Source: Gammaproteobacteria bacterium (lineage in GTDB: Bacteria > Pseudomonadota > Gammaproteobacteria > Pseudomonadales > Porticoccaceae). Taken from it: a stretch of DNA of 6,021 nucleotides. The stretch lies in NCBI GenBank assembly GCA_003646355.1, contig QNFO01000084.1, positions 1 through 6,021 on the forward strand. Reading direction: 5' to 3'. A program made the translations under genes and the position numbers. Each line of letters opens with the position of its first letter. The first letter of the stretch is position 1. The notes below the pieces were generated by a model. It did not search any database. It was not told the origin of the DNA and saw only the letters and a program-made list of their open reading frames with translations. Positions 1 to 5,744 of this stretch are shown here, one piece after another.

Positions 1-993
1 ACGACCGATGCCAACCTGGTGTTGGGCTATCTCGATGAGAAAAACTACGCCGGCGGCAGTATTAAACTCAGTAAACGTCGCGCCGAACGTTCGATTCGCG
101 ACCATATTTGTGAGCACACCGGCCTCAGCGTTGAAGAAGCCGCGCTGGCCATTCGCCGCAAGGTTGACGCCAATATGGCCGATGCCATCTTTAAAGAAGT
201 GGCGGTCAAAGGTTATGACCCCAGCAACTTCACGCTGCTGTCTTACGGTGGCGGTGGGCCGCTGCACGCCTGTGGTTACGCCAGCAAAATTGGTATCAAG
301 AAAATTTTGATTCCACCTTTCAGCGCGGTCTTTTCCTCCCTCGGTGCGGGCAGCATGAATCAGCTGCACATCCACGAGCGCTCGCTGTATTTAATGCTCT
401 ACGATTCCCTCGAGCGCAAAGTGTTGCAGGACTTTACTGACTTTAACGCGACGGTGGATCAGCTCGAAGTCCTTGGCCGTGAAGATTTATTGCGCCAGGG
501 CGTCGACCCGAAAGACATCAAGTCCCGTGTTGAGCTGGACATGCGCTACGGCAATCAGCTGGCGCAAACGGCCGTTGTCAGTCCGGTTGATCGCATTCAG
601 TCGGATCAGGACGTAATGACTTTGCTCGACCTGTTCAGCAGCAACTACGAAAACCGCTTCGGCAAGGGCAGTGCCGCCCCCGAGGCCGGTATTCGCGTCA
701 ACGTAATTCGCGTGGTCTCCTATGTCGAGCACGAGGCGATAAAGCTGGAAACCAGTAACGCCACTAGCGATGCCAAAGTCGCACCAATCAGCAATCGTGA
801 TTGCTGGTTCGACGGCACCGACGGTTCGCTGAATACGAATGTTTATAACGTCGCGGATATTCCAGAGGGTGCGTCGATCGACGGTCCCGCCCTGGTTGAA
901 ACGCCACACACCACTTATCTCGTTTATCCCGATTGGTCGCTGACCATGGGCAAGCAGGGTTCTGCCTGGCTGAAACAACACAGCGTCAACTGA
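1..993 (+). CDS. HyuA-family (hydantoinase A/oxoprolinase) subunit, acetone carboxylase beta-like, 5' partial
   Basis: This is the C-terminal 330 residues of an ATP-binding subunit; the frame is open from base 1 and the true start lies upstream of the window. Family proteins are about 700 residues, so roughly half is present. The first codons read TDANLVLG, the family's nucleotide-site region. Bases 247-270 encode GGGGPLHA, followed by KIGIKKILIPPFSAVFSSLGAG, the classic second signature of Hydantoinase_A (ASKHA fold). In known relatives this subunit uses ATP to activate substrate and/or bicarbonate, and works as a cytoplasmic complex with the HyuB subunit encoded next. The gene order (HyuA then HyuB) and the partner's length favour the acetone/acetophenone carboxylase branch; 5-oxoprolinase or N-methylhydantoinase remains possible. 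The substrate cannot be read from the sequence. Family assignment is secure, substrate is inference. Confidence 0.9.
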   Translation, partial: TTDANLVLGYLDEKNYAGGSIKLSKRRAERSIRDHICEHTGLSVEEAALAIRRKVDANMADAIFKEVAVKGYDPSNFTLLSYGGGGPLHACGYASKIGIKKILIPPFSAVFSSLGAGSMNQLHIHERSLYLMLYDSLERKVLQDFTDFNATVDQLEVLGREDLLRQGVDPKDIKSRVELDMRYGNQLAQTAVVSPVDRIQSDQDVMTLLDLFSSNYENRFGKGSAAPEAGIRVNVIRVVSYVEHEAIKLETSNATSDAKVAPISNRDCWFDGTDGSLNTNVYNVADIPEGASIDGPALVETPHTTYLVYPDWSLTMGKQGSAWLKQHSVN

Positions 994-1000
994 GGAGGAG
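993..1000 (+). promoter_or_regulatory. Shine-Dalgarno of the HyuB gene, overlapping the HyuA stop
   Basis: AGGAGGAG is a near-perfect ribosome binding site. It begins on the last base of the HyuA TGA stop (991-993) and sits 6 bases before the ATG at 1007. The overlap implies translational coupling, which fits two subunits made in a fixed ratio, and it fixes the HyuB start. Confidence 0.85.
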
Positions 1001-1006
1001 AGCATA

Positions 1007-3241
1007 ATGAATGAAGTAAAAGCACCATCCGAACGTAGTTTAATTGAGCAGTTTCTCGACGATAACGTGCTCTTTCTCGGCCCCGATCCCGAGATCATGG
1101 CCGACCACAGTGTCTCGATTCCCCGAGAGGAAGAGCTCGCAGCCGTCGAGGCCTGGAAAGATCGCTCCGACGATATCCACCTTATCCGCAACCGTTTGCA
1201 AACCGCCTGTAACGAATCTTTCGACATGGTTGAGCAAATGGGTGCCGTCCCCGGTGCCAAGTGGGGCGACCTGATTGCCGGTATTTTCTCCTGTCAGGGC
1301 GATCTGTCCCTGTCCAGCGCCGGTGGCGTACTGATCTTCTCCGTACTGGCACAGCACCCGGTGAAGTTTGCCCTCAAGTACTGGAAAGATGATCCCACGG
1401 TGGGCATTAATGATGGTGACATCTTTATGCACAACGATGCCCGCTACGGCAATATTCACAACACCGACCAAAGTCTGACGCTGCCGGTTTTCCACAACGG
1501 CGAAATTGTCTGTTTTGTCGGTTCCATCGTCCACGAAGGTGAGAACGGTGCCTGCGAGCCGGGCGGTATGCCCGGTGGTGCCGAGAGCCCCTACGACGAA
1601 GGCCTGAAAATGCCGCCACTAAAAGTGGGCGAGAATTTTGAGTTCCGCAAAGACCTGCTCACCTTTCTGCAAAACTCCGTGCGCGAGCCGAAGCTGCAAA
1701 TGGAAGGCATGAAGTCAAAATTGCACGCTTGCCTGCGTATTAAAAAGCGTGTTGAGGAGGTGATTCGCGACTACGGCGTCGAGGCCTTTTTGGCGACCAT
1801 TCGCGGTACGCTTACTGATACCGAAGCCGAAGTGCGTCGTCGTCTACGGACCTGGCCCAACGGTAAAGTACAGAGCAATGTCTTCGCCGACTCCACTCTG
1901 CGTGAAAACGTACTGATCAAAATTCGCTGTGAAGTCAGCAAGCAGGACGATGAGCTTATTATCGACCTGCGGGGTTCTTCCCCCGAGTTTTTGAACCGGG
2001 CGAATAACACCGTGCTGGCGTCGATGAAAGGCATGTTGGCGCAGTTGTTTCTGATGTTTATCTGGCCCGACTTGCCGCGCAATCAGGCGGTGTTTGCCCC
2101 CATTACGGTGCTCACCGATCCCGGTTCGGCGCTCAACTGTTCACCCGAGGCACCTAACGCACAGAGCATGATGACCTTCTTCCCGGCCTTTACCGCCGTG
2201 CAGCATGCCGTGCCCAAGTTGCTGTTCGCTGCGGGTTATCGCTCCACCGATATCGTGTCCTGCTGGTACAACATGATTACCACCTTTGTTTACGGTGGCT
2301 TTAATCAGCATCAGGAATTTGTCGGTAACGTTTGTGCCGACCTAAACGGCATGGGCGGCGCGGCGCGGGCCACGCGTGATGGCGAACACTCCGTGGCACC
2401 AATTTTTGCCTCTATGGCCGATATCGGCGAGCAGGAGTTGATCGAAGAAGAAGTGCCGATGATGAAACTGGTGCCTCACCAGGTGATGGTCGACAACTGT
2501 GGTTTCGGCAAGCAGCGCGGTGGCCACGGCTACCAGCAAATTGTTACCCACAAAGACACCCAGGCCTGGGGCTATATGGTCAACACCATTGGCGCTAAAT
2601 TCCCCTCCACCTACGGTATATTTGGCGGCTATGCGCCGGGTTGTTATCCGCTGTGTAAGGTGAAAGATGTTAATGTCTTTGACGTAATGAAAGACAATCG
2701 CGACCTGATGCGTTTCACCATTGACGAAATCATGAACGAACAACCCTTCCCCGATGCCACCTACAGCGCCCACCATGCGGGCCTGCAGTTTGAACTAGCC
2801 GAAAAGGGCGAGCTGTACATGATCACCCAGGGTGGTGGTGGCGGTTACGGTGACGTGCTCGAACGCGACCCGGCCGATATCGCTAAAGACTGGGCCGATA
2901 GCATCGTCTCCAAAAAGACCATTGAAACAATCTACTTCGTGGTGATGGACTACAACACCGGCGCCCTCGATGTCGAAGCTACCGACAAAGCCCGTGCTGC
3001 CGAGCGCAAAGCGCGTCTGGCCCGTGCCAAACCTTTCAAAGAGTTTGCCGCCGAGTGGACCAAAGCCAAACCACCCGAAGGCCTGCCCTACTACGGTAGC
3101 TGGGACGACCCCAAGGTATTGCACCTGGGTACCCCCGACAAAACCTGCCCCGCCGATGCTATTGAATCCGTGATGATGCCCGATCCCAAGGACGTCGAAA
3201 TTGCGGCTCTTAAGGCGGAATTGAAGGCCTTGAAGGCTTAA
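1007..3241 (+). CDS. HyuB-family subunit, acetone carboxylase alpha-like
   Basis: A complete 744-residue protein of the Hydantoinase_B family. N-methylhydantoinase B subunits are usually about 550-600 residues. This one carries the long C-terminal extension typical of acetone carboxylase alpha subunits (about 770). The core motif NDARYGNIHNTDQS has His151 and Asp154, with His176 in GSIVHEGENGA. From memory, the Mn ligands of Xanthobacter acetone carboxylase alpha are His150, Asp153 and His175, the same spacing shifted by one. A Gly-rich segment (GGHGY, then QGGGGGYGD near residues 606-613) is also family-typical. In the characterised complex this subunit holds the metal centre where carboxylation occurs. 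The last 14 residues (Ala/Leu/Lys/Glu heptad pattern) look like a short coiled coil. It is coupled to the upstream HyuA gene. No gamma subunit gene follows. Family call is firm; acetone as substrate is inference, and acetophenone or another ketone is possible. Confidence 0.9.
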   Translation: MNEVKAPSERSLIEQFLDDNVLFLGPDPEIMADHSVSIPREEELAAVEAWKDRSDDIHLIRNRLQTACNESFDMVEQMGAVPGAKWGDLIAGIFSCQGDLSLSSAGGVLIFSVLAQHPVKFALKYWKDDPTVGINDGDIFMHNDARYGNIHNTDQSLTLPVFHNGEIVCFVGSIVHEGENGACEPGGMPGGAESPYDEGLKMPPLKVGENFEFRKDLLTFLQNSVREPKLQMEGMKSKLHACLRIKKRVEEVIRDYGVEAFLATIRGTLTDTEAEVRRRLRTWPNGKVQSNVFADSTLRENVLIKIRCEVSKQDDELIIDLRGSSPEFLNRANNTVLASMKGMLAQLFLMFIWPDLPRNQAVFAPITVLTDPGSALNCSPEAPNAQSMMTFFPAFTAVQHAVPKLLFAAGYRSTDIVSCWYNMITTFVYGGFNQHQEFVGNVCADLNGMGGAARATRDGEHSVAPIFASMADIGEQELIEEEVPMMKLVPHQVMVDNCGFGKQRGGHGYQQIVTHKDTQAWGYMVNTIGAKFPSTYGIFGGYAPGCYPLCKVKDVNVFDVMKDNRDLMRFTIDEIMNEQPFPDATYSAHHAGLQFELAEKGELYMITQGGGGGYGDVLERDPADIAKDWADSIVSKKTIETIYFVVMDYNTGALDVEATDKARAAERKARLARAKPFKEFAAEWTKAKPPEGLPYYGSWDDPKVLHLGTPDKTCPADAIESVMMPDPKDVEIAALKAELKALKA

Positions 3242-3252
3242 GTTGTCAGGTC

Positions 3253-3258
3253 AGGGGG
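3253..3258 (+). promoter_or_regulatory. Shine-Dalgarno deciding the GTG start of the NYN gene
   Basis: AGGGGG lies 5 bases before GTG 3264 and matches five of six bases of AGGAGG. A TTG at 3243 in the same frame has a weaker AAGG (about 7 bases upstream) inside the end of the HyuB gene. The GTG start places the first NYN strand 7 residues from the N-terminus, as is usual for the family, so it is preferred. Confidence 0.5.
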
Positions 3259-3263
3259 TTCCT

Positions 3264-3995
3264 GTGGCGGTAGAGAAAAGGATAGCACTACTTATCGATT
3301 GCGATAATGTTAGTCATAACTCTATCGAAGGAGTGCTTGAGGAGTTGGCTAAATACGGCATGGTCAACGTTCGCCATGCCCATGGCGACTGGAATAACCC
3401 ATCTTTGTCGGGTTGGATAGACAGGTTGCACCCCTTTGCAATAAGGCCTATGCAACAGTTTGCTTACACAAAAGGCAAAAATGCTACCGATTCGGCAATG
3501 ATTATCGACGCCATGGATCTACTTTATAGCGGCAGTGTTGATGCCTTTGCCCTAATGACAAGCGACAGTGATTTTACTCCACTTGTCTTAAGGCTATTGG
3601 AAAGTGGTTTGCCTGTTTATGGTTTTGGTGAAAAGAAAACGCCAAAACCCTTTGTGGATGCCTGCTCGCCGTTTATCTATACGGAGAACCTTGTTCCCGA
3701 GGGGAAAAGTAAAACAGATAATCCGCAACAGCCAGTAAAGAAAAATAAAAGTAAATTGAAGCAAGACACGGCGCTGGTTAAGTTGCTGAGAACTGCTGTG
3801 GAACAAACATCGGAGGATGATGACTGGGCTCATATGAGCAGAATTGCCCACTACATATCTAACAATAGTAGTTCTTTCTCGCCGATAAACTACGGTTATA
3901 AAAAACTTGGTGACTTAATAAGAGCTACCGAATTGTTTGATGTGGAAATGAGGAAAGATGGTACAGCAATGTATATTAAGGATGGGCGAAAGTAA
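3264..3995 (+). CDS. NYN-domain (LabA/DUF88-like) putative RNase with C-terminal OST-HTH/LOTUS domain
   Basis: A 243-residue protein from the GTG start (250 from TTG 3243). The NYN fold (PIN-like) spans about residues 6-140. The strand motif ALLIDCDN carries Asp12 and Asp14, KNATDSAMIIDAMD carries Asp76, Asp82 and Asp85, and MTSDSDFTPL carries Asp101 and Asp103. These are the acidic residues expected to bind metal. A Lys-rich linker (about 146-168) leads to an OST-HTH/LOTUS domain (about 170-240) with the recognisable W-x-HMSRIAHYI and YGYKKLGDLI pattern. Relatives are presumed to cut or bind RNA; the target is unknown, and roles from RNA turnover to defence have been proposed for the superfamily. 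It starts 22 bases after the HyuB stop, so it is probably co-transcribed, but it is clearly AT-richer with different codon choice, which suggests separate ancestry. No catalytic residue appears missing. Domain call is firm, function is open. Confidence 0.88.
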   Translation: MAVEKRIALLIDCDNVSHNSIEGVLEELAKYGMVNVRHAHGDWNNPSLSGWIDRLHPFAIRPMQQFAYTKGKNATDSAMIIDAMDLLYSGSVDAFALMTSDSDFTPLVLRLLESGLPVYGFGEKKTPKPFVDACSPFIYTENLVPEGKSKTDNPQQPVKKNKSKLKQDTALVKLLRTAVEQTSEDDDWAHMSRIAHYISNNSSSFSPINYGYKKLGDLIRATELFDVEMRKDGTAMYIKDGRK

Positions 3996-4111
3996 GTTCA
4001 GAGCTGGCGAGTTTTCAGCATAGTGCTTTTGTCATTAGCGCCTGATTTGGGCGGTAGAATGAAGCGTCTGTAAAAAGGCTGCACAGCAGCATAAAGAGGA
4101 AAGCAAAAATA

Positions 4112-4933
4112 ATGGCAGGCTTAATTAAAAACCACTTAGAAGGCGGTACGATGTTGCGCTGGCTCGCCTTCGAAGACTATGCACGAACGGTCTTCGCCAA
4201 TAATCATCCCGCGTGGCACAGCGAACCCATGCGCTACGCGGCAGGTTTGGCCGATGCCAATAAAGTGCTTGGCTCACAGGTTGTCAGCTTTGACTTCGGT
4301 GCCGTGTTTGCCACGCATGCCAATTTGGCGGCTGACAGCGAAGGGGTCGACAGAATTACCGCCCTGCTCGACGATGCTGCTCTCAAAGCTTTCTGCGCCG
4401 ATGCCATTGGCGCAATGGCTCACCAGTTAAGTGCCAAGGTCGATGTGGTTCTGCAACTGCCATCGCCCTCGGCACTGCTGATTACACTCGGTGAAGACGC
4501 CGACAATATCGACTTCGACATGCTCGACGATGCCGCCACCGCACTGGCTGAATTACTGCGCGGTTTTGCCGAATTGCCCATAAGCGGCTTAGTGCTAGCG
4601 TTTACTGAGAATGGTGTAGACCTGGGTGATGAAGGCGAGGCTTGTGAAGTGCTACAAGGCCTGGCCGGGCATTACGATTGGCTCTTTGCCCTACGCCTGG
4701 AAAGTGCTGAACTGGCCGCAGGGCTTGAAGACCTCGATGCAGATATTCGTTTGTTGCCTGCGCTCAATGTTGCTGAGTTGGGTGAGCAGGATGGGCCAAC
4801 TGGGGGTGGTTTAAATAGTGATTTTTGGAATGGTGGTGCACTGTCTTCTGCTGACAGCGTTCTTCTCTACGGCGATGTGCCGGCAGACCTTGACCCTAAA
4901 GTGATTGTTGAGCGGGTCGCTAGCTTAAATTAA
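4112..4933 (+). CDS. Unknown protein, possibly UroD/MetE-like barrel
   Basis: A 273-residue, acidic (many Asp/Glu), Ala/Leu-rich soluble protein with no signal peptide or membrane segment. I do not recognise the family with certainty. The alternating hydrophobic strands and helices (VDVVLQLPSPSALL at 110-123, ISGLVLAFTENGVDL at 157-171, WLFALRLES at 190-198) and the ending SVLLYGDVPADLDPKVIVERV resemble the C-terminal half of a uroporphyrinogen decarboxylase/MetE-type barrel, where a GD/GNVDP loop precedes the last helix. No Cys/His zinc triad typical of MetE is evident, so a catalytic role is not supported. An AGAGGA site (4095-4100) lies 11 bases before the ATG; a second ATG at 4151 has a poorer leader. 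GC content resembles the HyuAB genes more than its two neighbours, and 116 bases separate it from the NYN gene, so it probably has its own promoter. Confidence 0.75.
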   Translation: MAGLIKNHLEGGTMLRWLAFEDYARTVFANNHPAWHSEPMRYAAGLADANKVLGSQVVSFDFGAVFATHANLAADSEGVDRITALLDDAALKAFCADAIGAMAHQLSAKVDVVLQLPSPSALLITLGEDADNIDFDMLDDAATALAELLRGFAELPISGLVLAFTENGVDLGDEGEACEVLQGLAGHYDWLFALRLESAELAAGLEDLDADIRLLPALNVAELGEQDGPTGGGLNSDFWNGGALSSADSVLLYGDVPADLDPKVIVERVASLN

Positions 4934-4975
4934 GTTTGGGCAGGGCTTGAGGACTGGCCTGGATGCTGTTGCGCA

Positions 4976-4991
4976 ATACGCTACGCCGTAT
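4976..4991 (+). promoter_or_regulatory. Candidate higBA operator (ATACG-N6-CGTAT inverted repeat)
   Basis: A perfect 5-base inverted repeat with a 6-base spacer ends 2 bases before the higB ATG. Antitoxins of the HigA family repress their own operon by binding short palindromes at the promoter, so this is the natural operator candidate. The right arm runs into TATAAATG, so it could overlap a -10 element, but that would place the transcription start inside higB. No convincing -35 or Shine-Dalgarno is visible before the higB start. Confidence 0.4.
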
Positions 4992-4993
4992 AA

Positions 4994-5273
4994 ATGATCA
5001 AGTCCTTCAAACACAAAGGCCTGGAAAAACTCTACTCCTCTGGTAGCACAAAAGGCATCCAGGCAAAGCATGCTAAAAAAAATCCGCATGCAGCTTATTG
5101 CCCTTGATACTGCACACTATATTGAAGACCTTGATATCCCAGGCTATCGGTTACATCAACTGAAAGGTAGTCTCAAAGGTTGTTGGTCAATTACTGTAAA
5201 TGCAAATTGACGTATTACTTTTGAGTTCTCTGATGGCAATATTCATATCGTTAACTATGAGGATTATCACTAA
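4994..5273 (+). pseudogene. higB: higB toxin pseudogene (RelE/ParE superfamily), frameshift plus nonsense
   Basis: The first reading frame gives MIKSFKHKGLEKLYSSGSTK and continues through KHAKK, then shifts in an A8 run (5075-5082) and stops at 5105-5107 after 37 residues. Removing one A restores a protein exactly 92 codons long, including RMQLIALDTA and IPGYRLHQLKG, and ending in VNYEDYH. A second lesion, TGA at 5208-5210, sits where the family has Trp (NWRITF); TGG to TGA explains it. The family's catalytic residues by HigB numbering (His54, Asp90, Tyr91, His92) are still encoded at exactly these positions. In the conserved G-R-W-S-I motif the Arg codon is TGT (Cys). An intact HigB would be a ribosome-dependent mRNA nuclease. 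Its TAA (5271-5273) overlaps the higA ATG by one base, the normal toxin-first HigBA arrangement. A sequencing error could explain the A8 run but not the TGA as well. Confidence 0.9.
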
Positions 5274-5488
5274 TGGCTATGCACAACCCCCCGCACCCCG
5301 GTGAGTTTATTCAAGCTACTTATATGGATCCGTTTGATTTAAATTTTCGTTATTTAGCGAGACAACTCGACGTGGCGGCATCTACCCTCAACAGGGTTTT
5401 AAAAACTCAAAGTGGTGTTAGCCCAGAAATGGCACTTCGTCTTTCTAAAGCGCTAGGCCGTAGCCCTGAAAGCTGGCTTTCTATGTAA
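5273..5488 (+). CDS. higA: HigA-family antitoxin, C-terminally truncated
   Basis: A 71-residue XRE-type helix-turn-helix protein opening with the HigA signature MHNPPHPGEFI. The DNA-binding segment runs from about Arg26 to Gly62 (YLARQLDVAASTLNRVL, then SPEMALRLSKALGRSPESWL). Full-length relatives are about 95-100 residues; this one stops at TAA 5486-5488, where relatives have a Gln codon. In-frame reading continues to a second stop at 5564-5566, so the ancestral gene was 97 codons. A GAGGA site (5259-5263) lies 9 bases before the ATG, so translation does not depend on the broken toxin frame. The turn Gly usual in 'LGV' is Asp33 here. The protein could still bind its operator, but toxin neutralisation is moot because higB is dead. 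It may be a relic or a free-standing repressor. Confidence 0.88.
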   Translation: MAMHNPPHPGEFIQATYMDPFDLNFRYLARQLDVAASTLNRVLKTQSGVSPEMALRLSKALGRSPESWLSM

Positions 5489-5566
5489 GATGCGTATGAC
5501 CTATGGCAAGCTAAAAAACGTATAAAGCTTGATAGCGTCCAAAAAATTCATATTAACGCCGCATAA
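5489..5566 (+). pseudogene. higA: Detached 3' end of higA, downstream of the premature stop
   Basis: In the same frame as higA, directly after the TAA, 25 codons read DAYDLWQAKKRIKLDSVQKI then HINAA and end at TAA 5564-5566. This is the normal C-terminal tail of HigA proteins (D-x-Y-D-L-W-Q-A pattern). Its preservation without further damage shows the stop arose recently, most simply by CAA to TAA. Confidence 0.85.
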
Positions 5567-5592
5567 AAAACCAATTAACGATAAAATTAATC

Positions 5593-5686
5593 GTCCGAGA
5601 AAGTGGTACAAGATCACTCTGCCCCGAAGAATTTGAAAGGCAATATGCCTCTCAATAAATATGTCCGTTATTTTGAGGGAAGTTCA
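5593..5686 (+). mobile_element. IS3-family insertion sequence, right-end remnant
   Basis: Bases 5623-5658 encode PEEFERQYASQ and a stop, the usual C-terminus of IS3-family OrfB transposases (family consensus HSALGYLSPEEFE). Just upstream, in another frame, 5612-5623 encodes DHSA, which fits the 'HSA' of that motif with about 16 bases lost between, giving a frameshift. A terminal inverted repeat follows at 5662-5686. Upstream of about 5593 similarity fades into AT-rich sequence after higA. No left end is visible in the window, so this is debris and cannot move by itself. Confidence 0.6.
5662..5686 (-). repeat. Terminal inverted repeat (right end) of the IS3-family remnant
   Basis: On the + strand the 25 bases start TGTCCG and end GGGAAGTTCA; read on the minus strand they begin TGAACTTCCC, matching the TGA(A/T)C(T/C) style ends of IS3-family elements. 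It lies 3 bases after the transposase stop, as expected for a right end. The matching left repeat is absent from the window. Confidence 0.5.
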
Positions 5687-5744
5687 ACTTGGCCCCATTT
5701 CTTTCATATTCAAAAAGCATTGCAAAAAGAAGGACCTGCGCTAA

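Noticed and set aside
487..1260. Long minus-strand open frame (257 codons) across the HyuA/HyuB junction
   Set aside because: It is antisense to two strongly supported coupled genes, its translation resembles no family and it has no ribosome site; such shadows are common in mid/high-GC genes.
2342..2776. Minus-strand open frame of 144 codons inside the HyuB gene
   Set aside because: Fully antisense to a conserved coding region with no independent support.
4006..4030. Possible terminator after the NYN gene (GCTG...CAGC followed by CTTTT)
   Set aside because: The stem is only 4 base pairs and the T run is short and displaced from it.
4029..4060. Possible promoter before the 273-residue gene (TTGTCA 4029-4034, TAGAAT 4055-4060)
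   Set aside because: The spacer is 20 bases, outside the normal 16-18, and no extended -10 is present; a promoter is likely in this gap but I cannot place it.
4924..4934. CTTAA-a-TTAAG palindrome over the stop codon of the 273-residue gene
   Set aside because: A short AT-rich palindrome is expected by chance and has no matching copy nearby.
5567..5592. AT-rich stretch after higA considered as an integron attC or attachment site
   Set aside because: No paired core sites or long imperfect inverted repeat typical of attC are visible, and there is no second copy to define a direct repeat.
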